DNA from: Curvibacter sp.
GTDB taxonomy: Bacteria; Pseudomonadota; Gammaproteobacteria; Burkholderiales; Burkholderiaceae_C
NCBI GenBank assembly: GCA_020621965.1
Contig: JAHRYV010000001.1
Location: forward strand, 62,001 to 126,000
DNA length: 64,000 nt
Direction: 5' to 3'
Under the pieces are notes generated by a model, which saw nothing but the letters and a program-made list of their open reading frames with translations, did not search any database and was not told the origin of the DNA. The translations under genes and the position numbers were made by a program. Shown in pieces: positions 54,067 to 64,000 of the stretch (positions are counted from its first letter, which is position 1; every line of letters starts with the position of its first letter).

Positions 54067-55667
54067 GCGTCGCGCTTGCGGCAGAAGGCGTCCCAGCGGG
54101 CATCGTCCACCAGGCCCAGCTGGCGCCCGGTTTCGGTCAGGCGCAGGTCGGCATTGTCCTCGCGCAGCTGCAGACGGAACTCGGCCCGGCTGGTGAACAT
54201 GCGGTAGGGCTCGGTCACGCCCTGGGTGGTCAGGTCGTCGACCAGCACACCCAGGTAGGCTTCGTCACGGCGCGGCTGCCAAGCAGATTCGCCGCGGCAC
54301 TGCAGGGCAGCATTGATGCCGGCAAACAGGCCCTGGGCTGCCGCCTCTTCATAACCCGTGGTGCCGTTGATCTGGCCGGCAAAAAACAGGCCGCCGATCT
54401 GTTTGGTCTCGAAGCTCCCCTTGAGTTCGCGCGGATCGAAGTAGTCGTACTCGATGGCGTAGCCGGGGCGCAGGATGTGCGCGTTCTCCAGCCCCTTCAT
54501 GGAACGCACCAACGCGTACTGAATGTCGAAAGGCAGGCTGGTCGAAATGCCGTTGGGGTAGTACTCGTGGGTTGTCAGGCCTTCGGGCTCCAGGAAGATC
54601 TGGTGGCTGTCCTTGTCGGCGAAGCGGTTGATCTTGTCTTCCACGCTGGGGCAATAACGCGGCCCACGCCTCGATCTTGCCGGTGAACATCGGGCTGCGG
54701 TCAAAGCCGGAACGGATGATCTCGTGCGTGCGTTCGTTGGTGTGGGTGATCCAGCACGGCAGCTGCTGCGGGTGCATGGCCGCGTGGCCCATGAAGCTGA
54801 ACACCGGCACGCCCTGCTCCTCGTTCAAACCGCCGGGCACGCCATCGCCCGGCTGCTCGGTGCATTGCGAGAAGTCGATGGACCGACCATCGATACGCGG
54901 CGGAGTGCCGGTCTTCAGCCGGCCCTGCGGCAGCTTGAGTTCTTTGAGCCGGGCCGACAGGCTGACCGCCGGCGGGTCCCCGGCGCGGCCGGCGGCGTAG
55001 TTGTTCAGGCCGACGTGGATCTTGCCGTCCAGGAAAGTCCCCGCCGTCAGCACCACGGTGCGGCTGCGGAACTTGATGCCGACCTGGGTCACGGCGCCCA
55101 CGACACGGTCACCCTCCACCATCAGGTCGTCCACGGCCTGCTGGAACAGCCAGAGATTGGGCTGGTTCTCCAGCCGGCGGCGGATGGCCGCCTTATAAAG
55201 AATGCGGTCGGCCTGGGCGCGGGTGGCGCGCACGGCCGGGCCCTTGGAGCTGTTGAGAATGCGGAACTGGATGCCGCCCTCGTCCGTGGCGATGGCCATG
55301 GCGCCGCCCAGCGCGTCCACCTCTTTCACCAGGTGGCCCTTGCCGATGCCGCCGATGGAGGGGTTGCAGCTCATCTGGCCCAGGGTCTCGATGTTGTGCG
55401 TCAGCAGCAGGGTCCTGGCACCCATGCGCGCGGACGCCAGCGCGGCTTCCGTGCCGGCATGGCCGCCGCCAACGACAATGACATCGAATTCTTGTGGGTA
55501 AAGCATGGAAAATCCGGGAGAGTGAGCGCATCCTGCGCCGGCGGACGCCGCCAGCCGCGGCGCCGAAAGACCCGATTTTAGCCGCTCCCGGCCATTTTGG
55601 CGACAATAGGGGCTATTGCCCCGCGTCCAGCGGCCCTCTTCAGCTACAACTTCAATAGCACTCCCGC

Positions 55668-55925
55668 ATGGATTGCCGCCCCGGCTGCGCTGCCTGCTGC
55701 ATCGCCCCTTCGATTTCCAGCCCCATCCCTGGCATGCCCCAAGGCAAACCGGCCGGGGTGCGTTGCGTGCAGCTGGACGCCGCCAACCGCTGCCTGATCT
55801 TCGGCCGGCCCGAGCGGCCCGCAGTGTGCAGCAGCCTGGCGCCCGCGCCCGCGATGTGCGGCGATTCAGCCGAACAGGCCCTGTTCTATCTGAACCGGCT
55901 GGAAAAAGAAACCGCGCCGACCTGA
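55668..55925 (+). CDS. YkgJ-family cysteine cluster protein
   Basis: The 85-residue protein has a conserved cysteine arrangement: [13 protein letters not shown] at the N-terminus, [15 protein letters not shown] and [14 protein letters not shown]. YkgJ/UPF0153-type proteins are thought to bind a zinc or iron ion; function is not established. It starts at MDCRPGC and is divergent from mnmG with a 161-base gap. Confidence 0.85.
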   Translation: MDCRPGCAACCIAPSISSPIPGMPQGKPAGVRCVQLDAANRCLIFGRPERPAVCSSLAPAPAMCGDSAEQALFYLNRLEKETAPT

Positions 55926-55984
55926 GACAGGCGGGCGCGGCTGGAACAAAGCAAGCTTCTTGTTGTTCTTCGCTCTTGTTCTTC

Positions 55985-57439
55985 TTAAAACGGGTAGTGA
56001 CGCGGCGTGGTCTGCATGGTAATCCAACGCAGCTCGGTGAACTCGGCGATGCCGGCCTTGCCGCCGAAGCGACCGATGCCGGAACCCTTGACGCCGCCGA
56101 AGGGCATCTGCGCCTCGTCGTGCACCGTGGGGCCGTTGACGTGGCAGATGCCGGAGTCGATGCGGCGCGCCACGTTGAAGGCGCGGGCGATGTCACCACC
56201 GAAGACGGCGGCCGACAGGCCGTACTCGTTGTCGTTGGCGCAGGCCACGGCTTCTTCCACGCCGTTGACACGCACGACGGCCTTGACCGGGCCGAACGTC
56301 TCCTCGTGGTAGATCTTCATGGCTGGGGTCACGTGGTCCAGGATGGTGGCGGGCATCAGCGTGGTGGTCGCCTTCTCGCCGCAGACCAGTTTGGCGCCCT
56401 TGGCCAGCGCATCGTCGATCAGCGCATTGCAGTGCTCCACCGTGCTCATGCCGATCACCGAGCCCAGCACCACCGGCTCGGGCTTGCGCGGATCACCCAG
56501 CGGCAGGTTGCGGGCCTTGTCGGCGAACTTCTTCACAAAGGCGTCGGCGATCTTCTGGTCCACGATGATGCGCTCGGTGCTCATGCAGATCTGGCCGCTG
56601 TTGGCAAAACAGCCGAAGGCCGCGCCGTTGACGGCGTCATCGATATCAGCGTCATCCAGGATCACCATGGGCGCCTTGCCGCCCAGCTCCAGCACCACGG
56701 GCTTGAGATAGCGGGCGCAGGTCATGGCGATGATCTTGCCGATCTTGGTGGACCCGGTGAAGTTCACGCGCCGCACGGCCGGATGCGCCACCATGGCTTC
56801 CACCACGGCACCGGCGTCGGCCGGGGCATTGGTGATGTAGTTCACCACGCCGGGCGGGAAACCCGCCTCCATCAAGGCTTCGATGATGAGCTGGTGGGTG
56901 CGCGGGCAGTTCTCCGAACCTTTCAGGATCACGGTGTTGCCGCAAGCCAGCGGAGTGGCGATGGCGCGCACGGCCAGGATGATGGGCGCGTTCCAGGGCG
57001 CGATGCCCAGCACCACGCCGGCAGGCTGGCGCACACCCATGGCCAGGGACCCCGGCACATCAGAGGGAATCACCTCGCCCGCGACCTGGGTGGTCAGCGC
57101 GGCGGCCTCGCGCAGCATGCCGGCGGCCAGCATGACGTTGAAGCCGGCCCACATGCCGGTTGCGCCGGTCTCGGCACCCACGGCCTCGATGAACTTGGGT
57201 GTCTTGCCTTCCAGTGCGTCGGCGGCTTTGAGCAGCAGCATACGACGCTCGGTCGGGCCGGTCTGGCTCCAGGTCTTGAAGGCTTCGGCGGCGGCATCAC
57301 AGGCCATCACGGCATCGGCCGGCGAGGCGGCTGGGGCACGCGTCGCCACGCTGCCGTCGAGCGGGTTGCGGCGCTCGAAGGTGGCGCCGCGCTCGGCCGT
57401 CACCTTGAGGCCGTTGATGAGCATGGACATATCGGACAT
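55985..57439 (-). CDS. NAD(P)-dependent aldehyde dehydrogenase, aromatic aldehyde (salicylaldehyde/vanillin) type
   Basis: The 484-residue enzyme has the ALDH catalytic Cys in [11 protein letters not shown] (C285), the general base in [10 protein letters not shown] (E251), the cofactor-loop PWNAP (about 148-152) and the C-terminal [10 protein letters not shown] and [16 protein letters not shown]. This arrangement resembles salicylaldehyde/vanillin dehydrogenases. The substrate is inferred only by family feel and the adjoining transporter and AraC regulator. The stop lies at 55985. The ATG at 57439 has an AGGAG site. Confidence 0.85.
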   Translation of the reverse strand: MSDMSMLINGLKVTAERGATFERRNPLDGSVATRAPAASPADAVMACDAAAEAFKTWSQTGPTERRMLLLKAADALEGKTPKFIEAVGAETGATGMWAGFNVMLAAGMLREAAALTTQVAGEVIPSDVPGSLAMGVRQPAGVVLGIAPWNAPIILAVRAIATPLACGNTVILKGSENCPRTHQLIIEALMEAGFPPGVVNYITNAPADAGAVVEAMVAHPAVRRVNFTGSTKIGKIIAMTCARYLKPVVLELGGKAPMVILDDADIDDAVNGAAFGCFANSGQICMSTERIIVDQKIADAFVKKFADKARNLPLGDPRKPEPVVLGSVIGMSTVEHCNALIDDALAKGAKLVCGEKATTTLMPATILDHVTPAMKIYHEETFGPVKAVVRVNGVEEAVACANDNEYGLSAAVFGGDIARAFNVARRIDSGICHVNGPTVHDEAQMPFGGVKGSGIGRFGGKAGIAEFTELRWITMQTTPRHYPF

Positions 57440-57466
57440 GGTTTTCTCCTTCAGGGGATCGGTTTG

Positions 57467-58269
<803 letters not shown>

Positions 58270-58273
<4 letters not shown>

Positions 58274-59076
58274 GCGGCCACCTCCTCGTCCTGGCTCGCG
58301 GGCTCGGCCATCTCGTCACCCAGATAGGCTTCAATGACCTCGGGGTTGCGCACCACGTTGTGCGGCGTGTCGTCGGCGATCTTGCGGCCCTGGTGCAGCA
58401 CGATGACGCGCTCCACATGGCGCAGCAAGGTCGTTACGGCGTGTTCGATCCAGATCACGGTCAGGTCCAGCTCGTCGCGCAAGCGGCGGATCAGGCGGGC
58501 CATCTCCTCGATCTCGGCTTCGGTCAGGCCGGCGGCCACTTCGTCCAGCAGCAGGAGCTTCGGCCTAGTGGCCAAGGCCATGCCGATCTCCAGCAGGCGC
58601 TGCTGCGAAGGCGTGATGGCCGCGGCCGGCAGCTCGGCCTGGGCCGAGAGGCCGATGAGCTGCAGGATGCTCATGGCATCACGCAGCGCCCATGGCACAC
58701 CGAGCTCGTCGCCCCAGAAGACGTACTTGCGGCGGCGACGCCCGGCGAACTTGAGGCCGAACTCGATGTTGGCGACCACCGGCATGTCGGGGAAGACGCG
58801 CGGCGTCTGGAAGGTGCGCGCCACGCCGTGGGCGGCAAAGCGGTGCGGACCCCGCCCCGTCAGATTGCGCCCGTTGGAAACCAGACGGCCCGAGGTCGGA
58901 ACAAGTACTCCGGAGATCGCATTGAAGAAGGTGGTCTTGCCGGCACCGTTGGGACCGATGATGCCCACCAGTTCACCGGGCGCAAAACTGGCGCTGACGG
59001 CGTCCACGGCCACCAGGCCACCAAAACGCACGGTCACGTTGTGCGCCTCCAGCAAAGGCGTGATGTGCTCAGACAA
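58270..59076 (-). CDS. livG: Branched-chain-type ABC transporter ATP-binding protein LivG
   Basis: The 268-residue ATPase has Walker A GPNGAGKTTFFNAI, LivG-type GVARTFQTPRVFPDMPV, and Walker B LLLLDEVAAGLTEAE. The signature reads ITPSQQRLLEIGMALA instead of the usual LSGGQ/LPYGQ form, a notable deviation. I use a TTG start at 59076 behind AAGGAG, overlapping the livM stop by eight bases; the track start at 59133 lies inside livM. Confidence 0.9.
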
Positions 59077-60097
59077 AGTGGCTCTCCTTCTCGCGGCGCT
59101 TGGCGCGCTGCTTCTCACGTTCCTTCTCGCCACTCAACTCGCTGCGGATGTCACGCGCCCAGGCACGGCTGTCGTTCCACCAGTCCTTGAACGTGGCCCA
59201 GCGCAGCGAGGCCAGGCCGCCGGGCAGGTACAGCACGCACAGGATGAGCAGCAGGCCCAGCGACATCAGGTAGATCTGCGGGAACTGCAAGCGCAGCGAC
59301 TCGGCCAGCACGCTGAAGATGATGGCGGCCAGCAAGGGGCCCCAGAGCGTGAGCACGCCGCCGATCAGGGTGATCAGCACGGTCTGGAAACCGATGAAGG
59401 GGTTGAACACGGTGTGCGGGTCGATATAGGTCCAGCGCACCGCCATCGCCGCACCGACCGCGCCGGCAAAGGCGGCGGTGATCGCAAAACCCGCGATCTT
59501 GACCAGCCGCGTGTTCACGCCCAGGGTCTGGGCCCGCTGCTCGTCCGCGCCTATGCCCATGAGGGCCAGGCCAAAGCGTGTGCGCCGCACCACGATGGAG
59601 GTGGCCACCGCCAGCAGGGCCAGGGCCAGCATGGTCAGGTAGATGGTGTCGCGCTCGGGGACCACGGTCAGGACGCGCCCCACGGTGCCGGTGACCGTCT
59701 TCTCGAAATAGGTCACGGCGTGCAGGATGAGCTCGGTCATGCCGAAGGTCAGCACGGCGAAGTAGGTGCCGCGCAGGTGCAGCACGGCCGCGCCCATGAC
59801 GATGGCCACCAGCACGGCGATGCCCGCCCCGATGGCGATGGTCTCGACCCAGCTGAACTGGCCCAGGAGGATGGCGCTGGTGTAGGCGCCGATGCCGAAG
59901 AAGGCCGAGGTGGCCAGCGACAGGTAACGCGTGCTGCCGCAGAACAGGCCCCAGCTCGAAGACAGGGCCACGTACATCAGGCAGGTCAGCGCCATGGAAA
60001 CCACAAACTCGCTGGCATAGAACGGCAGGGCCAAACACCAACCGGCAAAGGCCAGCAGCACCAGCAGGTCGCGGATGAGGAATTGGCGGGAATTCAT
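59069..60097 (-). CDS. livM: Branched-chain-type ABC transporter permease LivM
   Basis: The 342-residue permease has eight to nine hydrophobic helices and the LivM segments SSSWGLFCGSTRYLSLATSAFFGIGAY (in part), RTRFGLALMGIGADEQRAQTLGVNTRLVKI (in part) and the C-terminal YLPGGL. The C-terminal tail after the last helix is long and charged (ELSGEKEREKQRAKRREKESHFV). It overlaps the livH stop by four bases. Confidence 0.92.
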   Translation of the reverse strand: MNSRQFLIRDLLVLLAFAGWCLALPFYASEFVVSMALTCLMYVALSSSWGLFCGSTRYLSLATSAFFGIGAYTSAILLGQFSWVETIAIGAGIAVLVAIVMGAAVLHLRGTYFAVLTFGMTELILHAVTYFEKTVTGTVGRVLTVVPERDTIYLTMLALALLAVATSIVVRRTRFGLALMGIGADEQRAQTLGVNTRLVKIAGFAITAAFAGAVGAAMAVRWTYIDPHTVFNPFIGFQTVLITLIGGVLTLWGPLLAAIIFSVLAESLRLQFPQIYLMSLGLLLILCVLYLPGGLASLRWATFKDWWNDSRAWARDIRSELSGEKEREKQRAKRREKESHFV

Positions 60098-60984
60098 GCC
60101 TTGCGTCCTTTACGGGCAAACAGACCTTCGGGGCGCAGCAAGAGTACGGCGATGAACACCGCGTAGGACAGCAGGGCCTTGAGCGAGGGGTTGGTGAAGT
60201 GCATACCCAGGGCCTCGATCACGCCGAGGAACAGGCCGCCAAGCAGTGCGCCGCTCATGCTGCCGAAGCCGCCGAGGGTGATGACAATCAGCGCCGTCAC
60301 GGTGTAGGGCTGGCCCATATAGGGGGTGATGGTGTAGGCCATGGACAGCAGCGCGCCGGCGATGCCCGAGAGGCCCAGGCCGATGCCGAACATCAGCGGG
60401 TGCAGGCGTTTGGTGTCGATGCCCATGAGCTGCGCGCCGATGGGCGACTGCATCAGGGCGCACACGCCCTTGCCCAGCAGCGTCATGCGCAAGAGCACGA
60501 TGAGCGCGCCCGAGAACAGCAGGGCCAGGAAAAAGACCAGCAACTTGTTGGCGGCGAACTGCACCTGACCAAACTTCACGGGCTCGGTCAGGTAGTCGTA
60601 ACCGCGCAAGTCACCACCCCAGAGCCAGGACACGAAGTTCTGCACCAGGAACATCAAGCCGAAAGCCACCATGAGGCCACGCGCCTCGAACACGTCGAGG
60701 TTGGGCGAAGTGGCGGTGAGGCGGCGGAAGCACAGGAAGTGCAGCACGACACCGAGCACCATCAGCACGAGAAAGGCTACGGGCACCATGAGCAGGGGTG
60801 AAATGCCGAACTGCGTCTGGACCAGCCAGGTCAGGTAGGCGCCCACCATGAGGAACTCCCCATGGGCGATGTTGAGGATGCGCATCAGGCCGTACTGGAG
60901 GTTCAGCCCCAGGGCGACCAGCGCATAGATGCCGCCGGTGATGAGACCGGAGGCGATCAGTTCTAGCCAGGCAGTGATGGACAT
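60094..60984 (-). CDS. livH: Branched-chain-type ABC transporter permease LivH
   Basis: The 296-residue permease begins SITAWLELIASGLITGGIYALVALGLNLQYGLMRILNIAHGEFLMVGAYL (in part), a diagnostic LivH start, and contains GSMSGALLGGLFLGVIEALG. It starts at 60984 and is preceded by a 90-base gap to the binding-protein gene that holds a hairpin. Confidence 0.93.
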   Translation of the reverse strand: MSITAWLELIASGLITGGIYALVALGLNLQYGLMRILNIAHGEFLMVGAYLTWLVQTQFGISPLLMVPVAFLVLMVLGVVLHFLCFRRLTATSPNLDVFEARGLMVAFGLMFLVQNFVSWLWGGDLRGYDYLTEPVKFGQVQFAANKLLVFFLALLFSGALIVLLRMTLLGKGVCALMQSPIGAQLMGIDTKRLHPLMFGIGLGLSGIAGALLSMAYTITPYMGQPYTVTALIVITLGGFGSMSGALLGGLFLGVIEALGMHFTNPSLKALLSYAVFIAVLLLRPEGLFARKGRKA

Positions 60985-61042
60985 ATCGAGAAGGTTCCGC
61001 CCACCCCTGCCGGAGCAGAAGCGGGCGGAAAAAAGAAACAAG

Positions 61043-61061
61043 GACGGGTCAGAGACCCGTC
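61043..61061 (-). terminator. Intercistronic hairpin between the binding protein gene and livH
   Basis: GACGGGTC-TCT-GACCCGTC is a perfect 8-bp stem on the minus strand, followed by CTTGTTTCTTTTTT. It lies 12 bases after the stop of the substrate-binding protein gene. It is a probable partial terminator that favours expression of the binding protein over the membrane genes. Confidence 0.65.
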
Positions 61062-61072
61062 ACAGGGAAGAA

Positions 61073-62263
61073 TCACCAAACCGGTTTCGGCGCCAGCTTG
61101 GCAGTAGCGACCTTGGCCGGCCACACCACCTCGAACTCGCCCTTTTGCCACTGGCCCACGGTGCCCGGGGTGCCCACGTTCTCGCTGCCGACGAACTTGA
61201 TGTCGCCCAGGATGGTCTTGTGCGTGGTGTTGGCCACGTAGTCACGGATGGCCTTGCGATCCAGGCCGTGCGTCTTGACCGCATTGGTCAGGATCTCCAG
61301 GCCGGCCCAGGTCGCGCCGCTGGCCCAGCGGTCGGGCTCCTTGCCGCCGAACTTCTTGGTGTGCGCGTCGAAGTAGGCCTTGGCGCCGGGGCTGGTCTTG
61401 CCATTCCACGAGCCCATGCCCAGCACGCCTTCGGCACCGGCCGGCGTCATGACGTTGCGGTAGAGCTGGAAGGCGGTACCGACCGAGGCGTAGAAGTACT
61501 TGGGGTTGAAACCGATCTCCTTGGCCTGCTTGCTGGCCAGGATGGTGTCGGGCGGGTAGGTGAAACCGACGAAGGCGTCCGGGTTCTTGTCCTTCATGGA
61601 GCGCAGCACGGGCGACAGGTCCTTGACGCCACCGGGGTAGCTCTTGTCTTCCACCATGCTGATGCCCGAGCCCTGCAGCGCCACTTTCAGCGCGGCGTAG
61701 TTCTCCAGGCCGAACAGGTCGTCCACGTAGATGACGGCGATGGTCTTGGCGCCATTGGCCTTGAGCATGTCGACCAGGGCCTCGCACATGGGCTTGGGCT
61801 GCTGCAGCAGCAGGAAGAAGTAGGGCAGCTTCATCTCGATCAGGCGCTTGGACAGGGCCGTGGGCGCCAGGAAGGGATATTGGAAGCGGTTGGCCAACGG
61901 GGCCACGGCGAAGTTGGCATTCGACCCCCAGGGTGGCAGCACCAGGTCGACCTTGTCGCTACCCATGAGCTTTTCATAGGAGCGCACGCAGGTCTCGATG
62001 TCGCTGCGGTCGTCGGAGCTGATCAGCTCGATCGGGCGCTTTTCGCCCTTGACGTTCAGGCCGCCGGCGGCGTTCTGCTGCTCGGCCCACAGCAGGTAGT
62101 TGGGCTCCTGGCTGACCTGGGCGCCGCCGGTCCACGGACCGGTGCGGGCAATGGCATAACCCACGCGCACCGGCGCGGCTGCGAACAGGTGCGGGGCAAA
62201 GGCGGCGGTGCCGACGGCGGCGGCCGTGCCCTTGAGCAGGGTGCGTTTAGTCTGTTGAACCAT
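61073..62263 (-). CDS. Branched-chain-type ABC transporter substrate-binding protein
   Basis: The 396-residue periplasmic protein has a signal peptide (KRTLLKGTAAAVGTAAFAPHLFA) and a type I periplasmic-binding fold (VRVGYAIARTGPWTGGAQVSQEPNYLLWAE in part). It belongs to the Leu/Ile/Val-binding group, but such proteins in betaproteobacteria often bind aromatic acids. The first gene of the transporter operon, divergent from an AraC regulator. The start MVQQTKRTLLK at 62263 is chosen over the longer track ORF. Confidence 0.9.
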   Translation of the reverse strand: MVQQTKRTLLKGTAAAVGTAAFAPHLFAAAPVRVGYAIARTGPWTGGAQVSQEPNYLLWAEQQNAAGGLNVKGEKRPIELISSDDRSDIETCVRSYEKLMGSDKVDLVLPPWGSNANFAVAPLANRFQYPFLAPTALSKRLIEMKLPYFFLLLQQPKPMCEALVDMLKANGAKTIAVIYVDDLFGLENYAALKVALQGSGISMVEDKSYPGGVKDLSPVLRSMKDKNPDAFVGFTYPPDTILASKQAKEIGFNPKYFYASVGTAFQLYRNVMTPAGAEGVLGMGSWNGKTSPGAKAYFDAHTKKFGGKEPDRWASGATWAGLEILTNAVKTHGLDRKAIRDYVANTTHKTILGDIKFVGSENVGTPGTVGQWQKGEFEVVWPAKVATAKLAPKPVW

Positions 62264-62378
62264 GGTGTCTCCAGTGGAAGTTGCTTCAGGAATGGCGCAC
62301 AGCCATCCTAAGAAGCCGGCGCGCCGACGGCTTTGCTGAACGTGCACAAAGTAGTTGACGGTTCATGCAAGAGCATTA

Positions 62379-62388
62379 GGGTTAACCC
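62379..62388. promoter_or_regulatory. Short palindrome in the transporter/araC divergent region
   Basis: GGGTTAACCC, a perfect 10-base palindrome, lies near the middle of the 206-base gap between the divergent binding-protein and araC genes, 19 bases downstream of a TTGACG. It could be an operator or promoter part. Weak evidence. Confidence 0.35.
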
Positions 62389-62469
62389 GTCTCCACGGGT
62401 TTGCCCGGGCGCCGATCCACCCCATAATCCCGCGATGATGCAGAGCCTCGCCCTCCCACGGAGTCCCGC

Positions 62470-63423
62470 ATGACCACCAACGCCACCGCCGTCACGACAG
62501 ACGATGTCGCGCCGCGCGAGCGTGCGCCCCTGTGGCGCGAGTGGATCTGGAAACACTTCGGCGGCCTCGAGTCCGACCTCTACGGCGACACCGATTTCGA
62601 CGGCCACATGGCTTCGGTGCGCGCCGGCCCGCTCATCCTCACCAAGCTGGAGGCCAACCGCCATCGTGTGGTGCGCACCCGCGACATGGCGCGCAAGAGC
62701 GATGAGGGTTATCTCAAGATCGTGGCGCCGACCCGCGGGCGCGCCGGCGTCGAGCAGATGGGCCGCCAGACCTGGGTCACCCCCGGCACCTGGACCATCT
62801 ACGACACCACGGGCAGCTACGCCGTGGGCAACCCGGAACGCGTGGAGCATCTGATCGTCATGGTGCCCAAGGCGCAAATGATCGAGCGCGGCCTGCGGCT
62901 GGACAACCTGATGGCGCGCCCGGTAGGCGGCAGCAGCGGCATCGCCCGCGTGGCGCTGACCACCATGCGCAGCACCTTCCTGGAGCTGCCCAATATGAGC
63001 GCCGATGCCGCCCGCGGCGCCGGCGAGCTGATCACCCAGCTGGTGCACCTGTCCTTGCTGGAGCTGGCGGGCCAGGAAACCCAGCTCACCCAGCGCGAGG
63101 CGCTCAAGGACCGCATCCGCGGTTATGTGGCACTGCACCTGCACAACCCGGCCCTCAGCGCGGACCAGATCGCGCACGCCCTGAACTGCAGCAAGCGCCA
63201 CCTCTACAACGCCTACGCCGACGAGGAAGAGACGCTGGCGAGCTACATCCAGCGCCTGCGGCTGGAAGCCTGCATCCGCGAGCTGCAGCAGACCGCACCC
63301 GCGCGCCCCATCACGGACATTGCGCTGTCCTGGGGTTTCAACAACCTCTCCCACTTCAGTCGCGTGTTCCGCGAACACACGGGCAAGAGCCCGAGCGAAT
63401 TCCGCCACACCTCCCTGCCCTGA
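62470..63423 (+). CDS. AraC-family transcriptional regulator (FeaR/NtcR-like domain arrangement)
   Basis: The 317-residue activator has an N-terminal AraC-binding-like domain (about 20-190) resembling the FeaR/XylS group, and a C-terminal AraC double helix-turn-helix (about 215-315) with NPALSADQIAHALNCSKRHLYNAY and the second helix in WGFNNLSHFSRVFREHTGKSPSEFR (in part). It is divergent from the ABC transporter and near the aldehyde dehydrogenase, so control of their expression by an aromatic effector is the working guess. Confidence 0.88.
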   Translation: MTTNATAVTTDDVAPRERAPLWREWIWKHFGGLESDLYGDTDFDGHMASVRAGPLILTKLEANRHRVVRTRDMARKSDEGYLKIVAPTRGRAGVEQMGRQTWVTPGTWTIYDTTGSYAVGNPERVEHLIVMVPKAQMIERGLRLDNLMARPVGGSSGIARVALTTMRSTFLELPNMSADAARGAGELITQLVHLSLLELAGQETQLTQREALKDRIRGYVALHLHNPALSADQIAHALNCSKRHLYNAYADEEETLASYIQRLRLEACIRELQQTAPARPITDIALSWGFNNLSHFSRVFREHTGKSPSEFRHTSLP

Positions 63424-63451
63424 GCTCCCCGGTCGGGCTGCCGATGCGGGC

Positions 63452-64000
63452 TCAGTGCCCCGCTTCTTCAGCGGCCCACAGCCGGTGTGCGTCCACCAGC
63501 AGACGCGCCACCGTCTCCAGCGCATCCCAGCGCGCCGCCTCGGCGGCCAGGGCGGCCTCCAGCGCGCCGCGGCGCGACTGCAGCGCCTCGGTCAGCGTCA
63601 TCTCACCCAGGCTGTAGGCCTTCATGCCCATTTGCGCCACCCGCGCCATGGCCTGCTCCACCGCCGCCAGCCGCTGCCAGGTCGCCAAGGCATGGGTGGC
63701 GCGCAGCACCACGCCCTGCGCCGCCGCCTCCACCCGCTGGCGGGTCTGCAGCAGGCGCTGCTCGGCCGCCGCCAGTTCCGCCAGCGCGACCCGCTGCTCG
63801 GAAGCACGGAAGCTGCCGGTCAGCGGGATGGACACATAGGCGCCGACGATGTTCTCCGCCCCGCCGCGCTCGCGCGCGGCGCGCACACCCAGCAGCGGGT
63901 CGGCGCTGCGGTCCTGGCCGGCGCGTTCGCTCTTGAGGCGGGCCAGCCCCACCTCGGCCTCGGCCAGTTCGATCTCGTGGTTGTCGTCCAGGATGCGTTG
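63452..64000 (-). CDS. TolC-family outer-membrane efflux protein, N-terminal end outside window
   Basis: The visible approximately 182 C-terminal residues are long helical repeats rich in Ala, Gln and Arg: ELAEAEVGLARLKSE before the track start, VSIPLTGSFRASEQRVALAELAAAEQRLLQTRQRVEAAAQG and MGMKAYSLGEMTLTEALQSRR (in part) are typical OEP/TolC coiled-coil helices (YSLGEMTL matches the Y-x2-G-x2-x-L turn). The ORF is open to the right edge, and the stop is at 63452. It probably belongs to a tripartite efflux system outside the window. Confidence 0.8.
   Translation of the reverse strand, partial: QRILDDNHEIELAEAEVGLARLKSERAGQDRSADPLLGVRAARERGGAENIVGAYVSIPLTGSFRASEQRVALAELAAAEQRLLQTRQRVEAAAQGVVLRATHALATWQRLAAVEQAMARVAQMGMKAYSLGEMTLTEALQSRRGALEAALAAEAARWDALETVARLLVDAHRLWAAEEAGH

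Larger units (their letters stand above)
53541..55506 (-). pseudogene. mnmG: tRNA U34 carboxymethylaminomethyl enzyme MnmG (GidA), frameshifted, probably by sequence error
   Basis: MnmG with MnmE modifies wobble uridine 34 of tRNAs. The start [29 protein letters not shown] has the FAD-binding GxGxxG-type motif, followed by [24 protein letters not shown] and the MnmG signature [13 protein letters not shown]. The frame breaks near 54663-54670: [13 protein letters not shown] runs into EAWAALLPQ, and [28 protein letters not shown] continues in another frame. Restoring one G in each of two runs (GG to GGG and GGG to GGGG on the minus strand) gives [17 protein letters not shown]. The C-terminal half is intact to 53541. 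Two parS sites lie inside the gene. Two losses in eight bases fit a base-calling error. Confidence 0.92.

Noticed and set aside
54349-56271. 640-aa ORF with an N-terminal extension before MnmG
   Set aside because: The extension lies antisense to the YkgJ and dehydrogenase region and lacks similarity; MnmG begins at MLYPQEF (55506).
58334-60166. 610-aa plus-strand ORF
   Set aside because: It is antisense to livG and livM, whose motifs and ATGA overlaps are convincing.

Overview
The window is high-GC, densely packed chromosomal DNA of a betaproteobacterium, most likely Burkholderiales near Comamonadaceae. The pointers are a methionine synthase split into two genes with an S-adenosylhomocysteine riboswitch before the second, a Bug/TctC-type solute-binding protein, a GTP-type PEP carboxykinase, the mnmG-rsmG-lysE-parA-hydrolase-parB order with parS sites, and a PilY1/minor-pilin cluster. 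The parAB/parS/mnmG block suggests the replication origin is not far from the right half. The genus is inference. I saw no rRNA, tRNA, CRISPR array or insertion sequence.

Layout. 1-4 kb (minus): metH catalytic part (runs off the left edge) behind an SAH riboswitch, a small beta-barrel-like protein, an RlmN-like radical SAM enzyme and the homocysteine-binding half of MetH. 4-9.5 kb: rhodanese, RecQ, an unknown 99-aa protein, a 774-aa double AAA+ ATPase and a 45-aa membrane peptide. 9.5-14.4 kb: molybdate transporter modABC divergent from pckG. 14.4-20.3 kb: two-helix membrane protein, LysR regulator, Usp, M14 peptidase, flavin reductase, EamA exporter, Bug binding protein, TfoX-like protein. 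20.3-24.1 kb: probable glutarate catabolism (CoA-transferase, glutaryl-CoA dehydrogenase, divergent LysR) with an unusual nested inverted-repeat array between the two enzyme genes. 24.1-27.4 kb: diguanylate cyclase and acetoacetyl-CoA synthetase. 27.5-33.7 kb: type IV pilus operon pilE-fimT-pilV-pilW-pilX-pilY1. 33.8-35.7 kb: TetR regulator with two matching operators, a 37-aa membrane peptide and an alpha/beta hydrolase. 35.7-43.3 kb: upp/uraA, cobalamin adenosyltransferase, an FAD-linked oxidase and a large PAS-GGDEF-EAL protein. 43.4-47 kb: OmpA-like protein, lipoprotein, two methyltransferases, EamA transporter. 47-48.7 kb: a lower-GC dGTPase with a 58-aa upstream gene, probably acquired. 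48.8-55.5 kb: chromosome segregation and replication-linked genes with four parS sites. 55.7-64 kb: cysteine-cluster protein, aldehyde dehydrogenase, livFGMHK-type ABC transporter, AraC regulator, and a TolC-like protein running off the right edge.

Data quality. Three conserved genes (pckG, parB, mnmG) are broken by tight clusters of one- or two-base losses, nearly all explicable as shortened homopolymer runs. This looks like sequencing or consensus error rather than three real pseudogenes, so nearby starts and stops should be read with that in mind. The only gene-free stretch above 300 bases is 52226-52875, which holds a parS site and several palindromes.
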